Below, piece by piece: positions 23,597 through 32,291 of a stretch of 36,259 nucleotides of DNA. The stretch is taken from positions 1 to 36,259 of the forward strand of contig CACXDC010000023.1 of assembly GCA_902766365.1 (NCBI GenBank), read 5' to 3'. Positions within the stretch are counted from its first letter, which is position 1; every line of letters begins with the position of its first letter. Made by a program: the position numbers and the translations under genes. Source of the stretch: an uncultured Lachnospiraceae bacterium (lineage in GTDB: Bacteria > Bacillota > Clostridia > Lachnospirales > Lachnospiraceae). Below the pieces are notes generated by a model. That model was given only the letters and a program-made list of their open reading frames with translations. It was not told the DNA's origin and ran no database searches.

Positions 23597-24481
23597 CTAG
23601 TCCAGATATGCGTCATATTTTTCGTTGGTGTCATTCAGGAATGTAACTGCTACGATACCGGGACCTGTATGAGCACCGATCGCACAGCCAATCTGGGCTT
23701 CCAGGATACCCTTTACATGATAACGCTCCCGTAGCTGCTCCTCTATGAAATCAGCAGACTCTCTGTCTCTTCCATAGACAACGCCCACCATCTGGTTCTC
23801 CAGATCCTTACCCTTTTCACCAACCATATCAAGGATCCTCTTCTGGGCTTTCTTCCAGCCACGGACCTTTTCTACAGCGCTCAGGGAACCATTTTCATCC
23901 ACAATGATGATCGGCTTGATATCTAACACAGTTCCTGCAAGAAAAGAGGTTCTGCTAAGTCTCCCTCCCTTGAACAGATAGTCAAGCTGCATCACCGTTA
24001 TTGCGTGCTCCATATGCTCACAGAAGAAATGTGCCGCCTCAATGATCAGTTCCTTCGGCGTCCCGTTTTTCTGCATCTGCAGAAGCTTTGTCACAACCAG
24101 TCCATAACCTACAGAAGCGCACTTGGAATCAATGATCGTCAGTTTGAAGTCCGGGTATTCTTCCTTTACTTCATCATACGCAAGATTAGCCGCATTAAAG
24201 GTTCCTGCGATTCCTGTGGAAAAGCAGATATACAATACTTCATCCCCCCGCTCTGCGTAGGGCAGGAAATGTTCATGGAACATATACTGGTTGATATGAT
24301 AGGTCTTGATATCTTTACCGGAGGCCTGGATCTGATAAAATTCCTCCGGGAAAATGGTCTTGCCATCAAAATAATCGGTTCCTTCAATGGTAACCGGTGT
24401 AGGCATCACATATAAGTTGTACTTTGAAATGACACTTTCCGGGATATCGGAAGCTGAGTCTGTAATAATCTGAAAAGCCAT
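23597..24481 (-). CDS. DegV-family fatty-acid-binding protein
   Basis: 294 aa, standard DegV length. 'FQIITDSASDIP' opens the protein; 'FSTGIAGTFNAANLA' and 'DYLFKGGRLSRTSFLAGTVLDIKPI' are the family motifs around the lipid pocket. DegV/FakB-type proteins hold a fatty acid, which in some species is phosphorylated by FakA to feed phospholipid synthesis; no fakA-like gene is in the window. AAAGGAG precedes the start. First gene of the operon that continues with the ABC pair and MATE exporter, which may hint at a lipid-linked substrate. Confidence 0.94.
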   Translation of the reverse strand: MAFQIITDSASDIPESVISKYNLYVMPTPVTIEGTDYFDGKTIFPEEFYQIQASGKDIKTYHINQYMFHEHFLPYAERGDEVLYICFSTGIAGTFNAANLAYDEVKEEYPDFKLTIIDSKCASVGYGLVVTKLLQMQKNGTPKELIIEAAHFFCEHMEHAITVMQLDYLFKGGRLSRTSFLAGTVLDIKPIIIVDENGSLSAVEKVRGWKKAQKRILDMVGEKGKDLENQMVGVVYGRDRESADFIEEQLRERYHVKGILEAQIGCAIGAHTGPGIVAVTFLNDTNEKYDAYLD

Positions 24482-24513
24482 ATTTTTTCTCCTTTTGGCA
24501 TGCTATATATGCA

Positions 24514-24522
24514 ATTATAGCA
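24514..24522 (-). promoter_or_regulatory. Extended -10 promoter of the degV operon
   Basis: On the minus strand TGC-TATAAT (24522-24514), a full -10 with the extended TGn element; no good -35 is present. It sits 33 bases before the degV start. The 132-base gap to the upstream thioesterase gene shows no convincing terminator. Confidence 0.55.
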
Positions 24523-24613
24523 AATATCCTGTCGCCGCACTACTTATTTTTTTCTTAACACCATAAAACCGTAGCATCACAAAGCATCCCCTGCCTGTAC
24601 AGCTCACAGTTCT

Positions 24614-25027
24614 TTATGAAACCACCTTATGATCTGTCAGGAAAAAAGTAAATTCGCCACTGTCCAGAAGCTGTTCCCGGTCATTCAGGATCCGTACTTC
24701 ATAAACTGCCAGATGCTTTCCCATCCGCAGCTTCCTGGCCTGACATACCACATAAGACAGGTGATCTGCCGGCAGCATGAAATTCAGGGATCCATTGACT
24801 GTGGTCGCAAAATATCCGCTCATACATGCCCCGAGTCCTGCCGTGATATCACAGAGGGAATACAGACAGCCTCCATGGAACATTCCGTAGGGATTGGCAA
24901 GTTCTTTCTTATAAGGCATTTTCGTACAGACATAATCTGCAGAAAGGCTTTCCACCTCAATACCCAGGTGCTGCATATAGGCATTCTGCTGCACCACTTC
25001 TCTCATTGCCTGTTCCAGTTCAGTCAT
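24614..25027 (-). CDS. PaaI-like hotdog-fold thioesterase
   Basis: 137 aa, the usual size of PaaI/YdiI-type acyl-CoA thioesterases. The motif 'NPYGMFHGGCLYSLCDITAGL' (from about residue 46) carries the HGG loop and the acidic residue on the central helix. It probably hydrolyses small or aromatic acyl-CoA esters; the natural substrate is unknown. Its ATG overlaps the stop of the M20 peptidase gene by 8 bases, so the two are coupled. Last gene of the long housekeeping operon. Confidence 0.88.
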   Translation of the reverse strand: MTELEQAMREVVQQNAYMQHLGIEVESLSADYVCTKMPYKKELANPYGMFHGGCLYSLCDITAGLGACMSGYFATTVNGSLNFMLPADHLSYVVCQARKLRMGKHLAVYEVRILNDREQLLDSGEFTFFLTDHKVVS

Positions 25028-26243
25028 CTTCTGTCTCCTTTATACTGCATAGCCTTCCAAACATCCGGATCGCTGCCGAAAGGATCCTGTCATTAAAATC
25101 ATATTCTGTCGTATGGATCGCCGGATAATTCTCTCCGTTTCCTGTGAAAAAGAGTGCTCCCGGACATTCCTTCTGAAAATATCCAAAGTCCTCCGAGGAA
25201 CGGACCGGTTCTTCCATCCAGATCACAGGAAAGCCAAGTGATTCTGCCGCCCTTACCACATCTTCTGCGGCTTCCCTGTCATTAACCGTTTCCGGAAAGA
25301 CGTCACTTTCTGTCACAGTCAGGGTAAGGCCATACTTCCCTGCCAGCTCCTCAGCCTTTTCCTTTAAGATTGTTTCCATTTTATCGCAGTCTTCTTCATA
25401 AAAGCTGCGGATCGTCATGGAAATTTCTCCATCCCCTGCCGCAATGCCAAAATTCTTTGCACCGCTTCTTACGTGCACGATGGTAGAAAGTACCTTTCCC
25501 CGGTAATCTCTGTGAAGAAGCTCCTTTTCATGGAACAGCACAAGCTCTGCCAGTGCCTGTGAAGGATTCCTTCCATCCTCCGGTCTGCTGGCATGCGCAT
25601 TCTTTCCCTGCAGGAAAAAGGTAATGCCTCTGGAAGCACAGTGCATGACACCCTCACGGATCACAATACTTCCTTCCGGGAATCCGCTCCAGTTATGAAA
25701 CGCATAGATCCTGTCCATCTTTATTTTTTTCAGAAGCCCGGCGCATTCCGCTGCACCTGCCCCGATCTCTTCCGCATGCTGGAAGATCAGATACACTTCA
25801 TTGTCACAGCCATATCTTTCAAGGAGAAGCGCCAGTCCGCAGAGGGCACTGGCATGTCCGTCATGACCGCATCTGTGGGATACACCAGGATTTTCTGATG
25901 CGTAGGGAAGTACCGGCTCCTCCGGGATCGGCAGGGCATCAAAATCTGCCCGGAAGGCGATTCTCCTTTTTACCGTTCCGTTCTCTGCTCTTCCACTTTC
26001 TGCCGCATTTCCCTTCCCCATCACTCCATTCCCAACAGTTCCATTTCCTGCCGTTTCCTTCCCCGGATAAACAGCATAAAACCATCTGCCCTGATCGCAG
26101 ATGGTAAGTGAGGTTTCCCTTTTCAGGAAATCCATGAGTCTCTGTTTTGTTTCTTTTTCCTGTAATGATAATTCCGGATGACGGTGCAGCTCATGCCGAA
26201 GTGCCACTGTCTTTTCCAGGATCATTTCCATGTCCTTATTCAT
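25020..26243 (-). CDS. M20-family amidohydrolase with a low-complexity insertion
   Basis: 407 aa. M20D-type zinc amidohydrolase (hippurate hydrolase/IAA-amino acid hydrolase relatives), which cleaves N-acyl amino acids. Seen: 'LRHELHRHPELSLQE' opening, 'FRADFDALPI' , metal motif CGHDGH (about 119-124), 'FQHAEEIGAGA' and a dimerisation domain around 195-300. Residues 62-92 are a Gly/Asn-rich insertion (bases 25968-26060) between two core strands, absent from typical members. The start is uncertain among close Met codons at residues 1, 5 and 7; GGAAG is only two bases from the first. It lies 12 bases after rsmI and overlaps the thioesterase gene by 8. Confidence 0.9.
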   Translation of the reverse strand: MNKDMEMILEKTVALRHELHRHPELSLQEKETKQRLMDFLKRETSLTICDQGRWFYAVYPGKETAGNGTVGNGVMGKGNAAESGRAENGTVKRRIAFRADFDALPIPEEPVLPYASENPGVSHRCGHDGHASALCGLALLLERYGCDNEVYLIFQHAEEIGAGAAECAGLLKKIKMDRIYAFHNWSGFPEGSIVIREGVMHCASRGITFFLQGKNAHASRPEDGRNPSQALAELVLFHEKELLHRDYRGKVLSTIVHVRSGAKNFGIAAGDGEISMTIRSFYEEDCDKMETILKEKAEELAGKYGLTLTVTESDVFPETVNDREAAEDVVRAAESLGFPVIWMEEPVRSSEDFGYFQKECPGALFFTGNGENYPAIHTTEYDFNDRILSAAIRMFGRLCSIKETEDD

Positions 26244-26255
26244 TCTTCCAAACCC

Positions 26256-27101
26256 TTATTCATCCTTCAGGAGTGCCTGATAGATTTCTCTCTTGCCTAC
26301 GCCTCTGTCTGCTGCCACCTTTTTCATGGCACTCTTTCTGTCTATGCCCTGTTCTTCATAAAAAGCCATATGCTCTTCAATACTCATGGCTTCCCAGCTT
26401 TTCTGCTGTTCTTCCTCGATCTCCCTGCGGCTCTTTCCCTCGATCACAAGGACATATTCCCCTTTGGGTTCATTTTCTTCATAATAGGATACCGCACTCT
26501 CAAGGGACGTTGGCATGACCGTTTCAAACTTCTTGGTCAGCTCCCGGCAAAGGGTGATCCGGCGCTCCCCCAGTGTATCCAGAAGCTCAGACAACGTCCG
26601 TTTCAGATGATGGGGCGCTTCATACAGGATCATGGTCCGTGTCTCTCTGGCAAGCTCCTCCAGCACAAAGGCCTTTTCCTTTTTATCTGCAGGCAGAAAG
26701 CCCTCAAAGCAGAAACGTCTTGTAGGGAGCCCGGACAGGGTCAGCGCTGTGATGCAGGCACAGCATCCGGGAAGGGATGTCACCGGCACGCCTGCTTTCT
26801 GGCACTCTGCCACAAGCACTTCACCGGGATCTGAGATCGCCGGTGTCCCTGCATCTGTGATCAGAGCAATATTTTTGCCCGTAAGAAGCTGCTCTACCAG
26901 ATAATGGGCCTTTTCTATTTTATTGTATTCATGGTAACTGGTCATTGGAGTCCTGATCTCAAAATGGTTCAGCAGCCGGATACTGTTTCTGGTATCCTCT
27001 GCTGCGATCAGATCCACTTCCTTTAATGTCGACAGCACCCGTTCTGTCATATCCTGCAGATTTCCGATGGGTGTTGCACACAAATACAGGGTTCCGCTCA
27101 T
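26256..27101 (-). CDS. rsmI: 16S rRNA (cytidine-1402-2'-O)-methyltransferase RsmI
   Basis: 281 aa, full length. Tetrapyrrole-methylase-type fold: 'LYLCATPIGNLQDMTERVLSTL', 'AAEDTRNSIRLLNHF', and 'ALITDAGTPAISDPGE' are the diagnostic RsmI motifs. It uses S-adenosylmethionine to modify C1402 in the ribosomal P site. AAGGAGAAGGAG precedes the start. It follows the TrmN6-like gene by 11 bases, matching the yabB-yabC order of Bacillus subtilis. Confidence 0.97.
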   Translation of the reverse strand: MSGTLYLCATPIGNLQDMTERVLSTLKEVDLIAAEDTRNSIRLLNHFEIRTPMTSYHEYNKIEKAHYLVEQLLTGKNIALITDAGTPAISDPGEVLVAECQKAGVPVTSLPGCCACITALTLSGLPTRRFCFEGFLPADKKEKAFVLEELARETRTMILYEAPHHLKRTLSELLDTLGERRITLCRELTKKFETVMPTSLESAVSYYEENEPKGEYVLVIEGKSRREIEEEQQKSWEAMSIEEHMAFYEEQGIDRKSAMKKVAADRGVGKREIYQALLKDE

Positions 27102-27112
27102 GCTCCTTCTCC

Positions 27113-27856
27113 TTAATATCCGTAAACTGTGTAGATCTCCTCCGTGTAAACCCCTGGCTTTTCATAGACGATCAGCGGCTTTTCCACGGTCAGCCTTGCC
27201 CTGCCGCCACGGTTTGCCTCGATCAGCACCATATTGGGTTCCTTGTCTGCAAAGGGATACACCAGCTTCATCCGTTTGGGCTCCAGCTTGTACTTCCGCA
27301 GCAGCACCATGATGTCCACCAGCCGGAAAGGCCTGTGCACCAGATAAAAATTGCCGCCGCTCTTAAGAAGCCCTGCTGCCTGCGAGATCACATCCTCCAG
27401 ATTGCAGAGCAGCTCATGTCTCGCAATCGCCTTTGGCTCACCCGGATTGGTCAGCCCGTGATGCTCTGTCATATAAGGCGGATTACAGGTCACAACATCA
27501 AAGGAAGCAGCGCCGAAAAGGCCCACTGCTTCTTTCAAATCCCCGGTTACGATTGTAATCTTGTCGGTAAGACCATTGAGCTGTACGCTGCGTCTTGCCA
27601 TGTCCGCACTTTCTTCCTGGATCTCAAGTCCGGTCAGATGGGCTGCCTTTGTCTTGGCCTCCATCAGGATCGGTATGATCCCCGTTCCGGTGCCAAGATC
27701 GATCACCTTCGCTCCCTCTCTGGCACGGGCAAAGCCGGAAAGCAGAACCGCATCCATTCCAAAACAGAACCGGCCCGGATCCTGGATGATTTTATAGCCG
27801 TTTCTCTGCAGATCATCCACTCTCTCGTTTTCCTTCAAAAGCCCATCAGTTGTCAT
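27113..27856 (-). CDS. trmN6: TrmN6/YabB-like adenine-N6 methyltransferase
   Basis: 247 aa. Class I methyltransferase: SAM-binding DLGTGTG (53-59) and the adenine-N6 motif NPPY (125-128). The N-terminal 'NGYKIIQDPGRFCFGMDAVLLSGFA' is typical of the tRNA1(Val) A37 methyltransferase group. The start at 27856 overlaps the ricT stop by 11 bases; a TTG one codon earlier is also possible. Position between ricT and rsmI matches Bacillus yabB. The tRNA target is inferred from the family. Confidence 0.9.
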   Translation of the reverse strand: MTTDGLLKENERVDDLQRNGYKIIQDPGRFCFGMDAVLLSGFARAREGAKVIDLGTGTGIIPILMEAKTKAAHLTGLEIQEESADMARRSVQLNGLTDKITIVTGDLKEAVGLFGAASFDVVTCNPPYMTEHHGLTNPGEPKAIARHELLCNLEDVISQAAGLLKSGGNFYLVHRPFRLVDIMVLLRKYKLEPKRMKLVYPFADKEPNMVLIEANRGGRARLTVEKPLIVYEKPGVYTEEIYTVYGY

Positions 27857-28754
27857 CAAGCTTTGATTTTCCTTCCTGTTTCTCCAGCTTCTCCAGTGTC
27901 TTCAGTTCTTCATCCTGCACATCCACCTTATTGCTTCTGCGCTTTCTCTTAAACCGTAACTGTTCTACCTTATATTCCTGGATTTCCTTCTCGTCACCCA
28001 CATCTACGATCACCTTGACAAGCTGACGCAGCACATTGACACTTGCCACTTCACCCTTGAGACCGTCATCTGTAGTCACATGATCGCCTACATTTGGAAG
28101 TCTACGGTTCAGTTCCTCATAGGTTTCCTCTTCATGCTTCAGGCAGCACATCAGTCTGCCGCATACACCGGAAATCTTGGTAGGATTTAAAGAAAGGTTC
28201 TGTTCCTTGGCCATCTTAATGGAAACCGGAACAAACTCTGACAGGTGCGCATGACAGCACAGCTCCCTGCCGCAGATACCGATTCCGCCAAGGATCTTGG
28301 TCTCATCCCTGACACCGATCTGGCGAAGCTCGATCCTTGTCTTGAAAACAGATGCCAGATCCTTAACAAGCTCTCTGAAATCGATTCTTCCGTCAGCAGT
28401 AAAGTAAAAAAGTACTTTATTATTGTCAAAGGTGTACTCTGCATCGATCAGCTTCATTTCAAGGCCGTGCTTTTTGATCTTCTCAAGGCAGATCTTAAAG
28501 GCCTCTTTTTCTTTGAGTTTATTACCGGCTTCCTGCTCATCATCCCGCTCTGTGGCGATACGCAGTACCGGCTTCAAAGGCTGTACTACCTTGTCATCAT
28601 CTACTTCCCTGGGATTTCCTACTACAGTTCCGTATTCGATCCCCCTTGCAGTTTCTACGATCACATGATCGTTTCTTTTAACAGACAGCTTGCCGGGATC
28701 AAAAAAGTAGATCTTGCCCGCTGTCCGGAATCTTACACCGATTACTTTTGTCAT
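27846..28754 (-). CDS. ricT: RicT (YaaT), PSP1-domain protein
   Basis: 302 aa. The PSP1 domain is marked by two cysteine clusters, GICGRELCC (Cys161, 166, 167) and GVCGRLMCC (Cys198, 203, 204), which in Bacillus RicT help hold an iron-sulfur cluster in the RicA-RicF-RicT complex acting with RNase Y on mRNA processing. The C-terminal 50 residues are highly charged (RFKRKRRSNK). GAGG lies upstream of the ATG. Located between holB and trmN6 as in Bacillus. RicA and RicF genes are not in the window. Confidence 0.94.
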   Translation of the reverse strand: MTKVIGVRFRTAGKIYFFDPGKLSVKRNDHVIVETARGIEYGTVVGNPREVDDDKVVQPLKPVLRIATERDDEQEAGNKLKEKEAFKICLEKIKKHGLEMKLIDAEYTFDNNKVLFYFTADGRIDFRELVKDLASVFKTRIELRQIGVRDETKILGGIGICGRELCCHAHLSEFVPVSIKMAKEQNLSLNPTKISGVCGRLMCCLKHEEETYEELNRRLPNVGDHVTTDDGLKGEVASVNVLRQLVKVIVDVGDEKEIQEYKVEQLRFKRKRRSNKVDVQDEELKTLEKLEKQEGKSKLDDN

Positions 28755-28770
28755 AAATCTATCAACCTCA

Positions 28771-29763
28771 CTAATTCTCTTTGATGGTAAGCAGCAAAAG
28801 CTCCATGGTCAGATCAAAGTTCACATTGGCATTCAGTCTCTGCTTGGACTTTTCCAGTTCATCTATGATCGTCTCAATCCCTTCGTAGGTGCTTGTGTCT
28901 GCTACCTTTCTAATATACTGTATCTCTTCCCGGAAAATCAAGTGATTTGCATCATGGGTGGCTTTAAAGAGCAGCACATCACGATACCAGATGGACAGAA
29001 TGTCCAGGTAGTCATTGATATCCAGCTTGTACTCCGTGATCTTTTTGATGGCAGCCACGATCTCATGGATCTCCATATCCCGGATGTTCCGGAGCAGGGA
29101 AACTGCCTCTTCCTTCACCTTGTCAAATTCCTCACTGGAAGCAAGCATCTTTGCTTTCCCCACATTACCTCTGGCAAAGGCAACACAGATATCTGCCTTA
29201 TAGTCCGGGATCTGCATGGTCTTCATCAGATAATCCTTGATCTGTGCATCCCTGACAGGCTTCATATTCAATTGTACACATCTGCTTAAGATCGTGGGAA
29301 GAAGTGCGTTTACATTGCTGGTGAGAAGCAGGATCACTCCATATTCCGGCGGCTCCTCCAGTGTTTTCAGCAGGGCATTCTGCGCCTGTACTGTCATCTT
29401 TTCTGCTTCATTGACAATATAGATCTTCCATTTGCTGCTGTAGGGCTTGATCGCCATATCCCCGTTGATCTGGGTACGGATATCCTCTACACTGATCACA
29501 TTGGGTTTCTCATGGGTCAGGAAAATAATATCCGGATGATTGCCGCTCTCTGCCTGCACACAGGAATGACATTCCCCACAGGGGTCTGCCCCCTGTCTGT
29601 TTTCACACTGCAGCGCCTGTGCAAAAATTTTGGCAATAAATTCCTTACCGGAGCTTCTCTCTCCGTTAATCAGATAAGCATGGGATATTTTCCCGAGCTT
29701 TATCGCATTTTCCAGATGATCCCTCAGCTGCTCCTGTCCTACAATATCCTCAAATCTTCTCAT
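28771..29763 (-). CDS. holB: DNA polymerase III, delta-prime subunit
   Basis: 330 aa. Clamp-loader subunit that helps place the sliding clamp on DNA. Opening 'FEDIVGQEQLRDHLENAI'; zinc-binding Cys53, 62, 65 and 68; sensor 'TILSRC'. The P-loop reads GERSSGKE (34-41), with Glu in place of the Ser/Thr, so ATP is probably not hydrolysed here, as expected for a delta-prime subunit and unlike the tau/gamma subunit. GGGGGA precedes the start. It follows the yaaR gene by 11 bases. Confidence 0.95.
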   Translation of the reverse strand: MRRFEDIVGQEQLRDHLENAIKLGKISHAYLINGERSSGKEFIAKIFAQALQCENRQGADPCGECHSCVQAESGNHPDIIFLTHEKPNVISVEDIRTQINGDMAIKPYSSKWKIYIVNEAEKMTVQAQNALLKTLEEPPEYGVILLLTSNVNALLPTILSRCVQLNMKPVRDAQIKDYLMKTMQIPDYKADICVAFARGNVGKAKMLASSEEFDKVKEEAVSLLRNIRDMEIHEIVAAIKKITEYKLDINDYLDILSIWYRDVLLFKATHDANHLIFREEIQYIRKVADTSTYEGIETIIDELEKSKQRLNANVNFDLTMELLLLTIKEN

Positions 29764-29774
29764 AGCCTGTCCCC

Positions 29775-30215
29775 CTACGTCAGTATATCAAGCAAAAGAC
29801 CTCTGATCTCTCCGATCTTGGAAAGGATCGCCAGATGATCCTGTTCTTCCTTCATCAGCTCCTGTGCCAGCTCATCCAGATTTTCGTCTACCAGCCGGAT
29901 AATGCCATATACTCTGTGCCGGCCCTTTCTGTCAAGGAAGTTCTCCCTGCTGAAGGAATGGGATCTGTTGATGATCTCATTCATAAAATCCTTGATCAGG
30001 CCCCGGTACTTCTTCATATCCCGGATGTCTCTCTTCTTGGCAAGCTTGTTTCCCTGCATGGTGATCTCTTCCATCAATGTAGTCAGCCTTGCCTGCAGTT
30101 CCTTCTCCTCGATATGGCTTACAAGGGTGAAGCGGAAGGCATCATCAGTCTCCTGCACTCTCTGCGGTGCTTCCGGTTTTGCAACCTGACTGACCTGATT
30201 GACTTTTATGTCCAT
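29775..30215 (-). CDS. yaaR: YaaR-like DUF327 protein
   Basis: 146 aa, the size of YaaR proteins. Helical, with the conserved '[16 protein letters not shown]' and '[16 protein letters not shown]' segments. The function is unknown; the gene stands next to holB in many Firmicutes. GGGAGGAAG precedes the ATG. A 54-base gap separates it from the guanylate-kinase-like gene. Confidence 0.9.
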   Translation of the reverse strand: MDIKVNQVSQVAKPEAPQRVQETDDAFRFTLVSHIEEKELQARLTTLMEEITMQGNKLAKKRDIRDMKKYRGLIKDFMNEIINRSHSFSRENFLDRKGRHRVYGIIRLVDENLDELAQELMKEEQDHLAILSKIGEIRGLLLDILT

Positions 30216-30269
30216 TCTGCTTCCTCCCTTCTTCTCATCAAAGCTCTGTGATCTCCTGATTTTTCTGCC

Positions 30270-30872
30270 TTATGCTTCTTCTCTTTTTCCTGCTTCGGAA
30301 ATATATTTCTCTATCTGTGCAAGGCACTGCTCCAGATTTTCATTGGAAAACCGCTTCGTAACCCCGGCTTCCCTGATCTTTTCCTCAGAAAAATCCTCTG
30401 CATCTGCCAGATACCTCCGGCACAGTTCCTCATACTTCGGTGTTTCCTGTCTCCGCTCCCTGTCAAGCGCCCTCTGCAGCCTGACACCGTCATCCACTTC
30501 AAGAAGGACTGGTATCACCTTTTCCTTCCCGAAATATTCTGCTGTTTTTATGTAGGCTTCCAGTGTCCCTATGATCAGATAGTTTTCATTCCTAAGGTCA
30601 ATGTGACCATCATCTACCGTAAAATAACGCCACAGACCATAACAGGTATGATAGGCTCTTGACTCTACCACCCTGCCCTCATTCTGAAGCTTTAAAAACC
30701 CTGCCTCATCTGTAAAAAAGTATTCTCTTCCCTCTTTTTCACCGGCACGCATGGGTCTTGTCGTATACGGAACTATTTTCTTAAGCTGCAGGGAGCTGCT
30801 TTTTAGCAGCTCCCTGTAGATGGTATCTTTTCCAGTAGAGCTTTTCCCCATTAAGTATACCATTTTTCCCAT
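30270..30872 (-). CDS. Guanylate-kinase-like protein
   Basis: 200 aa. P-loop GKSSTGKDT (residues 9-17) and 'TTRPMRAGEKEGREYFF', the GMP-binding motif of guanylate kinases (GMP + ATP to GDP + ADP). It differs from canonical Gmk in the P-loop (GKDT for GKST) and in 'YHTCYGLWRYFTVDDG', so it may be a paralogue with other specificity, and no symbol is given. It starts 5 bases after pyruvate kinase; GAGG lies 12 bases from the ATG. It occupies the place of thymidylate kinase (tmk) in the Bacillus operon. Confidence 0.85.
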   Translation of the reverse strand: MGKMVYLMGKSSTGKDTIYRELLKSSSLQLKKIVPYTTRPMRAGEKEGREYFFTDEAGFLKLQNEGRVVESRAYHTCYGLWRYFTVDDGHIDLRNENYLIIGTLEAYIKTAEYFGKEKVIPVLLEVDDGVRLQRALDRERRQETPKYEELCRRYLADAEDFSEEKIREAGVTKRFSNENLEQCLAQIEKYISEAGKREEA

Positions 30873-30877
30873 GTAAA

Positions 30878-32290
30878 TTAAACCTCTACGACACGTATCA
30901 TATTTGTTCTTCCTGATACACCAAGCGGCACGCCTGCGGTTAATACGACCTTATCACCTTTTTTGATATATCCTTCCTTCTCTGCAGCACGGACAGCCTC
31001 ATCAAACAGATCCTCTGCTGTACTCTCTCTTGCGATCCAGACCGGTGTAACACCCCATGCCAGATTCAACTGTCTGCAGGTTCTCGGACTTACTGAGCAG
31101 GCAATGATCGGGCAGGAAGGCTTATATCTTGCGATCATACCGGCTGTAAATCCGGAAATGGTTACGGTGATGATCGCTGCTGCCTTCAGATCCATGGCTG
31201 TGGTACAGGTTGCATGGGAAATCGCTGTTGTCGTATCAATATTGTCAACATCTTTTCTTCTCTTTAAACGGCCATCATAGTCAATATCCTGTTCCGTTCT
31301 TTCTGCGATCTTTGCCATGGTCTTTACCGCTTCTACCGGATAAAGCCCCGCTGCGCTTTCTCCGGAAAGCATGATCGCTGTCGTTCCGTCATAGATCGCA
31401 TTGGCGATATCTGTAGTCTCAGCACGTGTCGGTCTTGGATTCTTGATCATGGACTCCAGCATCTGGGTTGCTGTAATAACATGCTTTCCAAGTGCTTCTG
31501 CCTTCTTGATCATCTGCTTCTGGACGATTGGCACTTCCTCCATGGGAATCTCTACGCCCATATCGCCTCTTGCCACCATGATACCATCTGCTGCCTCCAG
31601 GATCTCATCCAGATTACGGATACCCTGCATATTCTCGATCTTTGCAATGATCTTCATATGACTTCCATGCTCTTCAATGATCTTGCGGACTTCCAGAATA
31701 TCTTCCTTACATCTGACAAAGGATGCTGCCAGGAAATCAAAGTCCATGTCACAGCCAAACATGATATCACTGCGGTCCACATCACTGATATAAGGCATGG
31801 AAAGAGCTGCCCCCGGTACATTGACACCCTTGTGATTGGAAATGGGACCACCGTTCACTACACTGCAGATGATATCTGTCTCATTGATCTCATCTACCAC
31901 CATCTCGATCAGACCATCATCGATCAGGATCGTTGTCCCCACGTTAATATCATCCTTCAGTCCCTTATAGGTGATGGTTACTTTTTCATTATTTCCAAGG
32001 ATCTCTTCTGTAGTCAGTATAAACTTCTGACCGGATACGAGTTCTGTCCTTCCTCCCTCAATATCCTTCAGACGGATCTCCGGTCCCTTGGTATCAAGAA
32101 GAGTGGCAACTGGCAGCTTTAATTCGCTGCTGACCTTGATCACACGGTCAAATTTTGCCTTATGCTCCTCATGACTTCCATGGGAAAAATTAAATCTGGC
32201 AACATTCATGCCTGCCAGCATCAGCTCTCTTAATCTCTCCTCGCTCTCACTTGCGGGTCCGATCGTACAGATAATTTTGGTTTTTCTCAT
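30878..32290 (-). CDS. pyk: Pyruvate kinase
   Basis: 470 aa, the compact form without the extra C-terminal PEP-utiliser-like domain found in Bacillus Pyk. Converts phosphoenolpyruvate and ADP to pyruvate and ATP. 'KTKIICTIGPASES', 'IIAKIENMQGIRNLDEIL' (catalytic Lys), 'MVARGDMGVEIPMEEVP' and 'TATQMLESMIKNPRPTRAE' are diagnostic. AGGAGGAG is placed well before the ATG. It starts one base after the decarboxylase stop, so glycolytic output is tied to this housekeeping operon. Confidence 0.97.
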   Translation of the reverse strand: MRKTKIICTIGPASESEERLRELMLAGMNVARFNFSHGSHEEHKAKFDRVIKVSSELKLPVATLLDTKGPEIRLKDIEGGRTELVSGQKFILTTEEILGNNEKVTITYKGLKDDINVGTTILIDDGLIEMVVDEINETDIICSVVNGGPISNHKGVNVPGAALSMPYISDVDRSDIMFGCDMDFDFLAASFVRCKEDILEVRKIIEEHGSHMKIIAKIENMQGIRNLDEILEAADGIMVARGDMGVEIPMEEVPIVQKQMIKKAEALGKHVITATQMLESMIKNPRPTRAETTDIANAIYDGTTAIMLSGESAAGLYPVEAVKTMAKIAERTEQDIDYDGRLKRRKDVDNIDTTTAISHATCTTAMDLKAAAIITVTISGFTAGMIARYKPSCPIIACSVSPRTCRQLNLAWGVTPVWIARESTAEDLFDEAVRAAEKEGYIKKGDKVVLTAGVPLGVSGRTNMIRVVEV

Positions 32291-32291
32291 T

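Noticed and set aside
24482..24613. Terminator between the thioesterase and degV genes
   Set aside because: Only short repeats (GCATC twice, CTGTACAG) without a stable stem plus T-run on the minus strand.
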